NCBI RefSeq assembly: GCF_015999465.1
Contig: NZ_CP065534.1
Span: forward strand, 3,286,001-3,350,000
Direction of reading: 5' to 3'
DNA: 64,000 nucleotides
Origin: Lonsdalea populi
GTDB taxonomy: Bacteria > Pseudomonadota > Gammaproteobacteria > Enterobacterales > Enterobacteriaceae
Part shown: one piece after another, positions 22,966-32,097 of the stretch
How the letters are laid out: each line of letters opens with the position of its first letter
Position numbering within the stretch: the stretch's first letter is position 1
The notes under the pieces: generated by a model
The model's input: the letters and a program-made list of their open reading frames with translations, nothing else
The model's database searches: none
What the model was told of the DNA's origin: nothing
Made by a program: the position numbers and the translations under genes

Positions 22966-24564
22966 TCAGTCGCTTTTCTCGACGTTCCAGAACACTGTGG
23001 ACGGCCCGGTCATCAGGTGGCTGATGCGGCTGCTCCAGACGGCCACGTCATAGAACTGGCCGAGCGGGATATAGCTGACCTGATCCATCGCATATTTCTG
23101 GATTTCCACCGCGATCGCTTTCTGCTTGGCGGGCTCGGTGGCGGTGGCGAACGCCACGCGCAGTTCATTCATCTTCGGATCGGTCGGCCAACCGAACCAG
23201 GCCCCCTGCCGTCCGCTGCCGTCCAGCATCGGGTTCACCACCGGGTTCCAGATGGTTTCCGCGTTCCAGTAGGTAAAGAACAGGTTCCATCCGCCCTGCG
23301 ACGGCGCGTTCTGATTAGCGCGGCGCGACACCAGCGTCTGCCAGTCCATCGGTTGCAAAGAGACGTTAAATCCGGCCTTGCGCAGCGCCTGCGCCACAAC
23401 CACCGGCTGCGGTGCCTGGCTGGGCACGTCGGTCGGCTGCATGATCACCACCGGCGTGCCGTCATAACCCGCTTTCTTCAGCAGCGCCTTGGCCGCTTCG
23501 ATGTCTCCGCCTTTCAGCAGTGATTCGCCGCCCTCCTGCGTCTCAAGCGCGGTGCCGCAGCCAAACACGGAGGCGCACAGCTTGAAGTATTCCGGATTGC
23601 CCACCAGGGCATCGAGCACGTCTTTCTGGCTCATCGCCAGCATCGCGGCGCGGCGGATATCCGGGTTATCAAACGGCGGATACAGGAAGTTCATGCGTCC
23701 GCCGGTCAGCGATCCGAGCTTGCTCAACACCCCGGACTTCAGATCCGGATTGGCCTGCACCATCGGCAACAGATCGATCGGCAACTGCTCAATAAAGTCG
23801 ATATCGCCGGAGGAGAGCGCGTTGATCGCCGTCATGCGATCCGGCATATTGATCCACTCCACCCGATCGACCTTGACCACTTTGCCGCCCGTGGTGCCGC
23901 TGGCTGGCTCTTTGCGCGGGACGTATTGCTGGAATTTCTCGTAGACCACGCGGTTGCCGGGATCGAATTCGCCGGCGACGAACGTGTACGGGCCGGAACC
24001 GGTGTAATCGGTGATCATCTTGCCGTCAGGCGTATTGGCGACGCGCTCCGGCATCATGAATGCCGCGACGGAGGAAGGCTTGGCCAACAGCTGCAGCACG
24101 TAGCCGAACGGTTTTGACAACGTCAGGACGATCGTTTTGTCGCTGGTGGCGGTCATCCCTGCGGTATATTTCATCATCAGCTGGCCGCCCACATCGTAGC
24201 GCGCCCAGCGTTTGAGTGAAGCGACGCAGTCCGCCGCGGTCACCGCTTTGCCGTCATGCCACAGCAGACCGTCGCGTAACGTAAAGGTATAGGTCAGGCC
24301 GTCGGGAGACACGGTCCAGTCGGCCATCTGCGGTTTCGGAACCTGATTTTCATCCATCCCGATCAGCGTGTCGTAAATCATGTATCCGTGGTTACGGGTG
24401 ATCTGCGCGGTGGTCGCGATGGGATCAAGCACGCGCAGGGAGGATGACATCACCGCGTGCAGCGTTTTCTCCGCGGCCGGCGCGGACGTGGAAAACAGCG
24501 CGGCGCTCAGGCCGAACGGCAACAGCAGAGAGGCAATCAAGGAACGGGATGGATACGTTTTCAT
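22966..24564 (-). CDS. Periplasmic solute-binding protein, family 5
   Basis: The binding protein of the peptide-type transporter, 532 residues, with a signal peptide ending SAPAAEK. It belongs to the DppA/OppA/GsiB family: the ADWTVSPDGLTYTFTLRDGLLWHDG block and the later MSQKDVLDAL region are typical. The start MKTYPSRSLIASLL has AAGGAG eight bases upstream. The ligand cannot be read from sequence. The operon partners suggest N-acylated or otherwise modified D-amino acids or short peptides. Confidence 0.92.
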   Translation of the reverse strand: MKTYPSRSLIASLLLPFGLSAALFSTSAPAAEKTLHAVMSSSLRVLDPIATTAQITRNHGYMIYDTLIGMDENQVPKPQMADWTVSPDGLTYTFTLRDGLLWHDGKAVTAADCVASLKRWARYDVGGQLMMKYTAGMTATSDKTIVLTLSKPFGYVLQLLAKPSSVAAFMMPERVANTPDGKMITDYTGSGPYTFVAGEFDPGNRVVYEKFQQYVPRKEPASGTTGGKVVKVDRVEWINMPDRMTAINALSSGDIDFIEQLPIDLLPMVQANPDLKSGVLSKLGSLTGGRMNFLYPPFDNPDIRRAAMLAMSQKDVLDALVGNPEYFKLCASVFGCGTALETQEGGESLLKGGDIEAAKALLKKAGYDGTPVVIMQPTDVPSQAPQPVVVAQALRKAGFNVSLQPMDWQTLVSRRANQNAPSQGGWNLFFTYWNAETIWNPVVNPMLDGSGRQGAWFGWPTDPKMNELRVAFATATEPAKQKAIAVEIQKYAMDQVSYIPLGQFYDVAVWSSRISHLMTGPSTVFWNVEKSD

Positions 24565-24692
24565 TCTCAACACTCCTTAAAAGGGCAACGAATGGTGCCG
24601 GAACTGGCTGTGTGGTCACGTTAAAAGAGAGCGGTATGCCGTAAGCCGTGGCCTGCCGCCCGGGGTTATGTCAATGCGATACTTTCTCCTGC

Positions 24693-25616
24693 TCAGGGAC
24701 GCTCCACGCCGGTCTGGCGGGTGATGATGCCGTAGTGTTCGATGCGCCGGTGACGGGCGAAGTCGAAAATAGTGGTCTTGCCGAAGTGGCACAGGTCCAT
24801 ATCGCAGCGATGGACGATCAGCTCGTCGTCATGGCTGGTGGCGCGGGCGACCACGAAGCCGTTGGGGTCGACGATCACGCTGCCGCCCATCAGTGGGAAA
24901 CCATCTTCCACCCCGGCCTTGGCGACGCCGACCACCCAGGTCGCGTTCTGGTAAGCGCCGGCCTGCATGCACAGCTCGGAGTGGAACAGACGGTGTTCCT
25001 CGCCCTCGCCGCGATTTTGCGAGTTGACCGACGGCGTGTTGTAGCCCAGCGTGACCAGCTCAACGCCCTGCAGCCCCATGACGCGATAGGTTTCAGGCCA
25101 GCGACGGTCGTTGCAGATACACATGCCCATCACCGTGTTCTGCGTTTCCCAGGTCGGAAAACCCAGATCGCCCGGCTCGAAATAGCGTTTTTCCAGATGC
25201 TGGAAGTCGCGCTGGGTATCGAACTCGACGTGTCCCGGCAGATGAACTTTGCGGTACTTGCCGACGATGTTGCCCTGGCGATCCGTCAGGATCGACGTGT
25301 TGTAGTGGTGGCCGTCCGGGGTCAGTTCCGCATAACCGAAGGTGATGGCGATGCCGTGTTCGCGGGAAAAATCGAACAGCGGGCGGGTTACGTCGTTCGG
25401 CATTTCACGTTCGAACCAGCTATCGACTTCCTGCTGATCTTCCATATACCAGCGGGGGAAGAAGGTGGTCAGCGCCAGCTCGGGGAAAACCACCAGCTCG
25501 CAGCCTTGCTGCCGAGCCTGCTCCAATAACGCCAGCATGCGCCGGACCACGTGTTCTCTTGAGTCGCTTTTTTGGATCGCCCCTAACTGGGCGCCGCCGA
25601 TAACGATATCGCGCAT
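24693..25616 (-). CDS. N-carbamoyl-D-amino-acid hydrolase (nitrilase superfamily)
   Basis: A cytoplasmic enzyme that converts N-carbamoyl-D-amino acids to D-amino acid, CO2 and ammonia. The 307 residues closely resemble the Agrobacterium D-carbamoylase. The Glu-Lys-Cys triad is visible at E46 (VFPELALTTFFPRW), K123 (GKYRKVHLPGH) and C168 (CICNDRRWPETYRVMGL). The YFEPGDLGFP loop and the MQAGAYQNATWV block of this subfamily are present. The ATG follows GGAGGAG; an earlier GTG lacks a site. No hydantoinase gene is nearby, so the substrate probably comes from outside. Confidence 0.92.
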   Translation of the reverse strand: MRDIVIGGAQLGAIQKSDSREHVVRRMLALLEQARQQGCELVVFPELALTTFFPRWYMEDQQEVDSWFEREMPNDVTRPLFDFSREHGIAITFGYAELTPDGHHYNTSILTDRQGNIVGKYRKVHLPGHVEFDTQRDFQHLEKRYFEPGDLGFPTWETQNTVMGMCICNDRRWPETYRVMGLQGVELVTLGYNTPSVNSQNRGEGEEHRLFHSELCMQAGAYQNATWVVGVAKAGVEDGFPLMGGSVIVDPNGFVVARATSHDDELIVHRCDMDLCHFGKTTIFDFARHRRIEHYGIITRQTGVERP

Positions 25617-25736
25617 GCCGTACTCCTCCACAAGACCGACCCGATGTCGGTAAACGATTTACAGTGCATAGGGCCATTGTGGGAGCGACTGCCGCCCCTG
25701 TCGTATGCCAATTTGTCGGCAGGGATTAACCTGATG

Positions 25737-26657
25737 TTAATCCAGGTTGAACAGATGAAAACCGCCCTCTTCCAGCGTACCGCGCAGATTGTCGACAAAA
25801 ACCTGCGCAAACTGTGCCAGCGGTTCTCGCCGCAGGTGAACCAGACTAATCGTCAGGCGTTCTTCGTTGAGGATCGGCAGCACCGCCATACGCTCGGACC
25901 CGGATGCGCGGAACGAGATCTCATCGACGACGGAAAAACCGGTGCCGTTTTTTACTAGGGCGCAGGCGTGATGCGGAGAGTCGACGTCGATGCTCGGCCG
26001 GTAGGGCAACCCCACGCGCTCAAAGGCCTGCTTCATAAAGCTATGAAACGGCGTATCGGCGGCGTAACCGATGAACGGCGTCTCCGCCAGCGCGTCGGGC
26101 AGTTCATTCGCCGACACTCGCGTCAGCGGGTGATCCGCCGGGCACACCACCATCACTCGTATATAGCTTAGCGGCACCGCGCGCAAATTGGGGTGATCGA
26201 TGGGAAAAAGGGAGATCCCGAGGTCCGCCTGCTGGTCGAGCAGCCTGTCGCGCAGCAGGACATGGCGCAGACATTCCAGGCTGACGAGAATGTCTTCGTT
26301 GCACCGCCGGAAAGCAGCGATGGCGTCAGGCACCAGCTGATGCCCCAGACTGGGGCTGCTGGCGATGCGCAATACGCCGTGGCGCTGCTGGACCAGATTG
26401 TGCAACGTGGTGTTGACCCGCTGAATATCGCGGTAGACCGACTCCACGTCGCTGAAGAGGCTACGCGCCTCAGGAGAGGGGTACAGTCGCCCTTTGACCC
26501 GTTCAAAGAGCTGGAAGCCAATCCGTGCTTCGGTATGAGACAACATGCGGCTGACGGCGGGCTGGGATACATACAAAAGTTGAGCGGCGCCGTTGATCGA
26601 GCCGGTGATCATCACCGCCCGAAAGACTTCGATCTGACGTAGGTTGAGCGACGGCAT
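25737..26657 (-). CDS. LysR-family transcriptional regulator
   Basis: A 306-residue LysR-type regulator. The N-terminal winged helix (LNLRQIEVFRAVMITGSINGAAQLLYVSQPAVSRML) is followed by the two-lobe ligand domain. It lies between the N-carbamoyl hydrolase (same strand, downstream) and the divergent AEC permease, so it probably controls both, with a D-amino acid or derivative as inducer. The sequence GTATGCCAAT occurs on both sides of the gene (25703-25712 and 26734-26743), a possible operator element. Function beyond the family is inferred from position. Confidence 0.9.
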   Translation of the reverse strand: MPSLNLRQIEVFRAVMITGSINGAAQLLYVSQPAVSRMLSHTEARIGFQLFERVKGRLYPSPEARSLFSDVESVYRDIQRVNTTLHNLVQQRHGVLRIASSPSLGHQLVPDAIAAFRRCNEDILVSLECLRHVLLRDRLLDQQADLGISLFPIDHPNLRAVPLSYIRVMVVCPADHPLTRVSANELPDALAETPFIGYAADTPFHSFMKQAFERVGLPYRPSIDVDSPHHACALVKNGTGFSVVDEISFRASGSERMAVLPILNEERLTISLVHLRREPLAQFAQVFVDNLRGTLEEGGFHLFNLD

Positions 26658-26831
26658 AGGCGGACCTCGTTGGCATTTCGGCGTCGTCGTCCCATCGAAC
26701 GCTTAACAATAGGTTATAGATAGTTAGCAATTTGTATGCCAATGGCCCGAACTCGCCGAAAGTCGCGCTGACAAGCAACACCGGAGTGGCTATTAATAGC
26801 CTTCCGCCATGTTGAAAAGGAGGCTCCCGCC

Positions 26832-27731
26832 GTGGCCATTCCACAAACGATCCTGCCGATCTTTCTATTGATCCTGTTGGGCTACGCGCTGGCCCGCCGG
26901 GGCGTGCTCGATCCTCTCGCCAACAAGGCGTTGGGCGTGCTGGCTTTCAAGCTGTTCATGCCGATGGTTCTGTTTACCGGCATGATCGCGGCGCCGCTGC
27001 ACGACGGCTTGAACACCACGCTGCTGGCGGCCTACTTCGTTCCGGCGCTGCTCGTCTTCGCCGCGGTCAACGTCTTCGTCCACCGCAGCCTGGGGCGTCC
27101 CACCCCGTTCGGACTGACCGCCGCTTTCGGCAACAATGCCTTGATCGGCCTGGCGATGGTGGCCGGTCTGTACGGCGGCGAGGGGCTGATATTGCTGTTT
27201 ACCGTGCTTGCCGTGCACAGCCTGCTGCTGTTCAGCGCCCAGAGTTTCTATGACAGCTTCGCCGGCAGCGAACCGTTCAAGCCAGGGGTACTGGTCGCCA
27301 GTCTCGCCAACCCGATGATTGTCGGCCTGCTGTTGGGGACCGTGGTCAACCTGTCGAACCTGGCGCTGCCCGGCTGGAGCATGAAACTGGCGACCTGGCT
27401 GGCGCAGGCGGCGCTGCCCTGCGCGCTGATCGTGCTGGGCGCGAATCTCTCCGGCTACCGGCTGCGTCCCAACGCCCACGCCGTCGGCATCGCCGCCGCT
27501 AAACTGGTGTTCATGCCGTTACTGGTGCTACTAACCTGCTTGCTGCTCCACATCGACGGCATTCCGCGCGGCGTGCTGGTGCTGATGGCGGCGAACCCTT
27601 CCGGCGTCAACGTGCTCGGCTTTGCCCGCACTCAGGAAGATATCCAGATCGGCAGCTCTGCGATTTGCCTCACGACCCTGCTGTCAATGGCTACCCTTCC
27701 GCTGTGGATGTGGATAGCCAGCCTGCGGTAA
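26832..27731 (+). CDS. AEC-family membrane transporter
   Basis: A 299-residue inner-membrane transporter of the auxin efflux carrier (AEC) family, with about ten hydrophobic segments. The family's NNALIGLAMVAGLYG and LVLMAANPSGVNVLGFA blocks are visible. Bacterial members carry small organic or amino acids such as malate. The GTG start has AAGGAGG eight bases upstream. It diverges from the LysR gene and may import or export a product of the D-amino-acid cluster; the substrate is unknown. Confidence 0.85.
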   Translation: MAIPQTILPIFLLILLGYALARRGVLDPLANKALGVLAFKLFMPMVLFTGMIAAPLHDGLNTTLLAAYFVPALLVFAAVNVFVHRSLGRPTPFGLTAAFGNNALIGLAMVAGLYGGEGLILLFTVLAVHSLLLFSAQSFYDSFAGSEPFKPGVLVASLANPMIVGLLLGTVVNLSNLALPGWSMKLATWLAQAALPCALIVLGANLSGYRLRPNAHAVGIAAAKLVFMPLLVLLTCLLLHIDGIPRGVLVLMAANPSGVNVLGFARTQEDIQIGSSAICLTTLLSMATLPLWMWIASLR

Positions 27732-28045
27732 ATCGCCGCCATACTCGGGTAAAGAGGGCCGTTGAAGCAGAGCGTTATCGATGTCCGCCAGCCATGTTAA
27801 CGGTTACTTCCGTAATCCTGTACAACGGCATCTTCAGTTTTTCAGCAATGAGTTCAGCCTTTTTTGAGAGGTGTGACGTGTGCCGTTTGAATCCATTTTC
27901 ACGTTTCAAGCACGCGAAAAGTTCGGGCGCAAAACAATAGCGCTAAGCCTGCATTCATGTTTTCATACTCATCCTGACCTTTTTTTACCTTCTATTACCT
28001 GCCACTTACACTATGGATGGGTGGTCTACGTCTGAGGATCAGAGT
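27732..28045. other. Intergenic region before the envelope cassette
   Basis: About 310 bp without a recognisable gene. A plus-strand frame continues after the AEC gene to 27940 but looks like chance. The promoter for the OmpA-lipoprotein operon must lie here. Confidence 0.45.
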
Positions 28046-29509
28046 TTGAAAGTGAAGCACTTACGGAAAGCCACCGTTCTCGCCATGATTGTCTCCTTAA
28101 CTTCCAGCTGTTCCAGCATGCACAATATGGGTCAATCCTACGGTACCGCCATTGGCTGTGTCGGCGGCGCGGCATTAGGCGGCGGTTTGACCTATCTCGC
28201 CACCGGTGATGCGAAAAAAGCCGTCGCCGGCGGGATTCTCGGGGGCATCGCCGGCTGTGCGCTAGGCAACGTCTGGCAGAGTCGGGAAAAGGCGCTGGCG
28301 CAGATCGCCGCCGATGAAAAAATCGCTATTCATACAGAAACGCTGAAAACGGATCAATCGTCCGGCAACGATGCCGTGGGCATTGTCGCGCAGGTGGAAG
28401 ACAGCGCCATGTTCCCCACGGGAAGCGCGGCGCTGACGCCCGACGGGCTACGTCAGGTGAAAAAGATCGCCGCCGCGATGAAGACCGGAGACGGCAACGA
28501 TACCGGACTGCTGCTGGTCGTGGGCCACACTGACGCCACCGGCAGCGCCAGCCTGAATCAGCGGTTATCCGAACAGCGGGCGCGCAACGTCGGCCGCGTA
28601 TTGGAACAGTCGGGCATCAGCGCCGATCGCCTGTATTTTCAGGGCGCGGGGTCGTCACGGCCCATCGCTGACAACGAAACGGACACAGGCCGCGCCGCCA
28701 ACCGCCGGGTTGAATTGGTGGGACTCGCGAACGAAGCCCTGCTGAAACAGCGCTTACAGCAGGAAGGCAATAACCCGCGCTATCTGGAGCACGGCACAGC
28801 CAGCACGGCGACTGCCGTAGCGAAGCGTCCGTCGGCAAACACGAAGACAGCTCCCCGTAGGGAAGACCCCGCCGTATCCGCACCATCGATATCGTCACCC
28901 CCTCGGCCAGCGAAAGCCATCGAGAGCAAAAATTACGTCGATTTCGGCGGCGATGTGGTCAACGCCAGCCTGCCGAGTCTCGCGGCCAATCTAAAACCGC
29001 AGCATCGCGGCTTCAGCCTGATCGGCGAGGCCCACGCCAGCGTCGTCGCCAAAAGCTGCATCGCCGATACGGTACGCGTCAGCGGCGAAGCCAGGAATCT
29101 GGCCAGCGGCCAATCGTTAGAGGTTCATGAAACGCGGGAGTATCTACCGGGGATGAACGGCCGCGCCTGGGCCGGGCTGGTCAATGGCCATTTGGTCACG
29201 CTGTCTCCCGTGCGCGTATTGCGTGAAAACGTCAGCGTGACGGAAGATCCCAAGGTCTACATCACGCGCAACTATATGAATAACAACCGCAAAGCCGATG
29301 TGCCGCTGAAAGCGGTCGCGAACGCGTGGGAAGGCGAAGACAACATTCTCTATCGCGTTTACATTCAGGACGGACAGCAGCAAAACCTGTCCTGCATCGA
29401 CCTGCTGGTCGATAAAGACAAGCCTAAAAGTCAGCAGGGCCAGCTGTTCTACTTCGGCGACGGCGACAACAAAGACTATATGGCGGCCTACACGCCAGCA
29501 CGCAGCTAA
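28046..29509 (+). CDS. OmpA-domain lipoprotein with glycine zipper
   Basis: An outer-membrane lipoprotein of about 487 residues. A signal peptide ends in the lipobox LTSSC (lipid Cys about residue 22, followed by Ser, so sorted to the outer membrane). A glycine-zipper stretch (GCVGGAALGGGLTYL, GGILGGIAGCALG, about 32-75) follows. An OmpA peptidoglycan-binding domain spans about 119-226, with VVGHTDATGSASLNQRLSEQRA and NRRVEL. The last 190 residues form a Cys-containing domain I cannot name. The TTG at 28046 has GAGG seven bases upstream and gives a clean signal peptide; the ATG at 28013 would not. It is the first gene of a three-gene operon. Confidence 0.82.
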   Translation: MKVKHLRKATVLAMIVSLTSSCSSMHNMGQSYGTAIGCVGGAALGGGLTYLATGDAKKAVAGGILGGIAGCALGNVWQSREKALAQIAADEKIAIHTETLKTDQSSGNDAVGIVAQVEDSAMFPTGSAALTPDGLRQVKKIAAAMKTGDGNDTGLLLVVGHTDATGSASLNQRLSEQRARNVGRVLEQSGISADRLYFQGAGSSRPIADNETDTGRAANRRVELVGLANEALLKQRLQQEGNNPRYLEHGTASTATAVAKRPSANTKTAPRREDPAVSAPSISSPPRPAKAIESKNYVDFGGDVVNASLPSLAANLKPQHRGFSLIGEAHASVVAKSCIADTVRVSGEARNLASGQSLEVHETREYLPGMNGRAWAGLVNGHLVTLSPVRVLRENVSVTEDPKVYITRNYMNNNRKADVPLKAVANAWEGEDNILYRVYIQDGQQQNLSCIDLLVDKDKPKSQQGQLFYFGDGDNKDYMAAYTPARS

Positions 29510-29524
29510 TTTAAGGACAATGCT

Positions 29525-31087
29525 ATGGAATTATTTCAGACTATCGCCGAGGCCATTGCGACTTATCGCTACATTTTCTGGCCGCTGTTCGGGTTAATGG
29601 CGCTCACGCTGGTGGTGATCCGCTGGTGGAATACCGTGAGCTACTTTTTCCTCAATCTGGCCGCCGGATTTCCGCTTATCGGCCACATCGCTCGCCTGTC
29701 GCGCAGCCATGAACCCCGCCGACCGGGCACCGGTAAGACAGAGTGGTATCCGTCGGAAGAAGCCCTGTGCGCCAAATATTACGCCTATCACCAAACCACC
29801 AGCCGCGACGCAAGCTTCTACCGTCGCTGCGTCGATTACCTCGATAAAGTCGAGGAACGCGGACGCAAACCCACCGGCATCATCCTGTGGCTGTGCAGCA
29901 TCGCGCTGGTGATTCTGGAAGCCTTTATTTTCGCACTGGTGCTGTCGCCCTTTATCGCCAACAACATCTCCGCCAATCAGGCTGAGTTTTCCGCCCTGGT
30001 CATCTCGGTCCTGATCGGGGTGATTCTGGTGCCGGCCACCCATCTGATGGGGGCCGAACTGCACAAAAACACGCTGCTGAAAAAAATCCGCTACTGGTAC
30101 TCCGAAGCGCGCCACAGCGGCACCGCCAAAGACCTGATGAGCAGCCACAGGATCACGCTGGAAAATAGCCGCGACGACGACGACGAGCCGAACTACATCC
30201 AGATCCTGAATCGCATCAACCACAGCGTTCAGGTCAAGCCGCAGTACTGGTGCACCTTCGTCGCGTTGGTCCTGATCACCACGTTCGCCTTTGGCGCCTA
30301 CTTTATTCGCGCCGCCACGATCAATGCGATGGAGACCCAGGCCGTCAACGCCTCGCCGTTTAGTCAGAGCGGCGCAGAAAGCGGCGGTTCGCCGTTCGAG
30401 CTGCCTGCCGCCGCGGTCGAAGACAACCATGCCGCGGACAAACAGGCCGTCGCCGACGTCACCAGCAATCGCGTTTTCGCCTCGAAGCTGACCTTCATCA
30501 TCCTTTCTGTCATTTTTGTGGGCGTGCAGCTGATAGGGATCCTCATCGGGATTTTCCGCTCGTTCGCAGGCATCGACTCCGCCAAAGCCGCCAAATACAT
30601 CGGCAACTTCAGCGGTTCGGATGAGTTCGCCGCCTACCATGCCGCCCGCCGCGAACGCGTAGAGCGCGATGCGCAGCAGAAACTCGCCACGCTGCAAAAC
30701 CGACTGATGATGCAACGGCAAAACGGCCGCAGCGAACCGCTGTCCCAGATGCCGACCTTTGACGACTACGTGCTCGGCAAGCAGTCAGATCGCGAAAACA
30801 GCCGCCATAACCAGACGCATGCACAGACTCAGATAAAAACACCGCAGACTGCGCCGGCCGTTGCTTCTCCGGCTTCGGAGACCGTCAGTTCCGCGACGAC
30901 GGCAGCGCCTGAAACGTCGCTTGCCGCCACCGTCCGCGACGAAACAGCACGGATTGAAAACCTCGGCGATCTGACCACGCTGAGCACAGAAGAGCTGGCG
31001 CAGGTGGCGAAGGCGCTGGGACTATCTCTGGATGCGCTGGCGAGCCGCCAACGTGTCCAGGCGATTCTCAACAAAGCGCGCGCCTAG
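29525..31087 (+). CDS. Inner-membrane protein of unknown function
   Basis: A 520-residue protein with about six membrane segments (roughly 13-33, 36-54, 117-141, 154-176, 241-262 and 321-343). An acidic cytoplasmic-looking loop (NSRDDDDEPNY) sits before the fifth. The C-terminal 170 residues are hydrophilic and end in a Gln/Thr/Ala-rich linker and a small helical domain (LSTEELAQVAKALGLSLDAL). I do not recognise the family. It starts 15 nt after the OmpA-lipoprotein stop and ends 27 nt before the VWA-like gene, so the three are cotranscribed and probably form one envelope-spanning assembly. Confidence 0.8.
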   Translation: MELFQTIAEAIATYRYIFWPLFGLMALTLVVIRWWNTVSYFFLNLAAGFPLIGHIARLSRSHEPRRPGTGKTEWYPSEEALCAKYYAYHQTTSRDASFYRRCVDYLDKVEERGRKPTGIILWLCSIALVILEAFIFALVLSPFIANNISANQAEFSALVISVLIGVILVPATHLMGAELHKNTLLKKIRYWYSEARHSGTAKDLMSSHRITLENSRDDDDEPNYIQILNRINHSVQVKPQYWCTFVALVLITTFAFGAYFIRAATINAMETQAVNASPFSQSGAESGGSPFELPAAAVEDNHAADKQAVADVTSNRVFASKLTFIILSVIFVGVQLIGILIGIFRSFAGIDSAKAAKYIGNFSGSDEFAAYHAARRERVERDAQQKLATLQNRLMMQRQNGRSEPLSQMPTFDDYVLGKQSDRENSRHNQTHAQTQIKTPQTAPAVASPASETVSSATTAAPETSLAATVRDETARIENLGDLTTLSTEELAQVAKALGLSLDALASRQRVQAILNKARA

Positions 31088-31114
31088 AAAAGAGAAGAAA
31101 TAAAGGAACCGGTC

Positions 31115-31945
31115 ATGAAATATTGCCTTGCCCTGCTGCTGTTGGGGATCAGCACGGCGGTCGCCGCCGCGCCGCGTAACGATATCCCGAGCTGCTATGA
31201 CTATGCGCACATGTCGCAGTATCGCCCGGAGGAATCGGGCCGGACGCTGGTTATCATCGTCGATCAGACGGTCAGAGTACCGCTCGAACTGAAGAAATCC
31301 ACCTGGAATCAGGTGCTGCGTTTCGTGCAGCCGGGCGACCACGTCCTGCTGTACCAATTCTCGGCCCTGCTGCAGGACAAGTACATGACGCGGGTATTCG
31401 ATGGACGGCTGGAAATGCCGTTGACCGATAAGAAGATCCGCAACGGCATCGGGATGGACAGCCTCAAATCGCTGGACGGTTGTCTGGTTCAGCAGCAGCA
31501 GTTCTTCGCCAAGACCTTGGGCGGACACATGGCCGCGAGCTTCGCTGATAATCAAACGCGTATCGCCAAAAGCGAAATTCTCGACAGCCTGAAGCACATC
31601 GCTAGCGATCTGCAGCACAGTCCGTCTTTACAGACCACGATATTGCTGATCTCGGACATGCTGGAAAACAGCGATTTCGATAGTTTCTACCGCCAGCAGG
31701 CCATTCGTGAACTCTCGCCGCAGGACCAGTTGCAGCGCGTTACACGACAGAGGTTGCTGGCGGATTTTGGCGGCGCCAACGTGTATGTCGCGGGTGCCGG
31801 CCTGATCGATATCAATGCGAAAAACGGCTATCGCTCGGGAAAAGTATTGCAGCAGTTGAAAACCTTCTGGCAGGACTATTTTGAGGCGTCTAATGCCAAA
31901 CTGATCGGCTTCGGCACGCCGGAACTGACGGTGGATCTACGCTAA
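31115..31945 (+). CDS. Secreted VWA-like protein of unknown function
   Basis: A 276-residue protein with a signal peptide (MKYCLALLLLGISTAVAA). The core resembles a von Willebrand A fold: a first strand with Asp (RTLVIIVDQTV, about 44-54), a later strand TTILLISDML and a third strand VYVAGAGLI. The metal site is not the classical DxSxS, so metal binding is doubtful. A GGA-type ribosome site precedes the ATG. It is the third gene of the operon and probably acts in the periplasm with the OmpA lipoprotein. The VWA assignment is by pattern only. Confidence 0.7.
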   Translation: MKYCLALLLLGISTAVAAAPRNDIPSCYDYAHMSQYRPEESGRTLVIIVDQTVRVPLELKKSTWNQVLRFVQPGDHVLLYQFSALLQDKYMTRVFDGRLEMPLTDKKIRNGIGMDSLKSLDGCLVQQQQFFAKTLGGHMAASFADNQTRIAKSEILDSLKHIASDLQHSPSLQTTILLISDMLENSDFDSFYRQQAIRELSPQDQLQRVTRQRLLADFGGANVYVAGAGLIDINAKNGYRSGKVLQQLKTFWQDYFEASNAKLIGFGTPELTVDLR

Positions 31946-31971
31946 CTAATGGGATAATTACTGTGCTCAAT

Positions 31972-32004
31972 GACGGCGGGGCGCTTCCCCCCCGGCCGTC
32001 TTTT
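31972..32004 (+). terminator. Terminator of the envelope cassette
   Basis: The stem GACGGC/GCCGTC (31972-31977, 31995-32000) continues into a G-run/C-run pairing and ends in four T. It marks the end of the three-gene operon and separates it from the SulP gene. Confidence 0.75.
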
Positions 32005-32097
32005 CTCCTTGCCCATCGCGGTATCATTTATCCCGGCGATAAATTATGCTTTTCACTACCGCGTTCTTATCGCTCCCCTCAACCACAAAAAATCGCT

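Noticed and set aside
29594..30721. A 375-codon frame antisense to the membrane protein gene
   Set aside because: The sense frame has clear membrane segments, a ribosome site and operon spacing. The antisense product is compositionally biased and lacks motifs.
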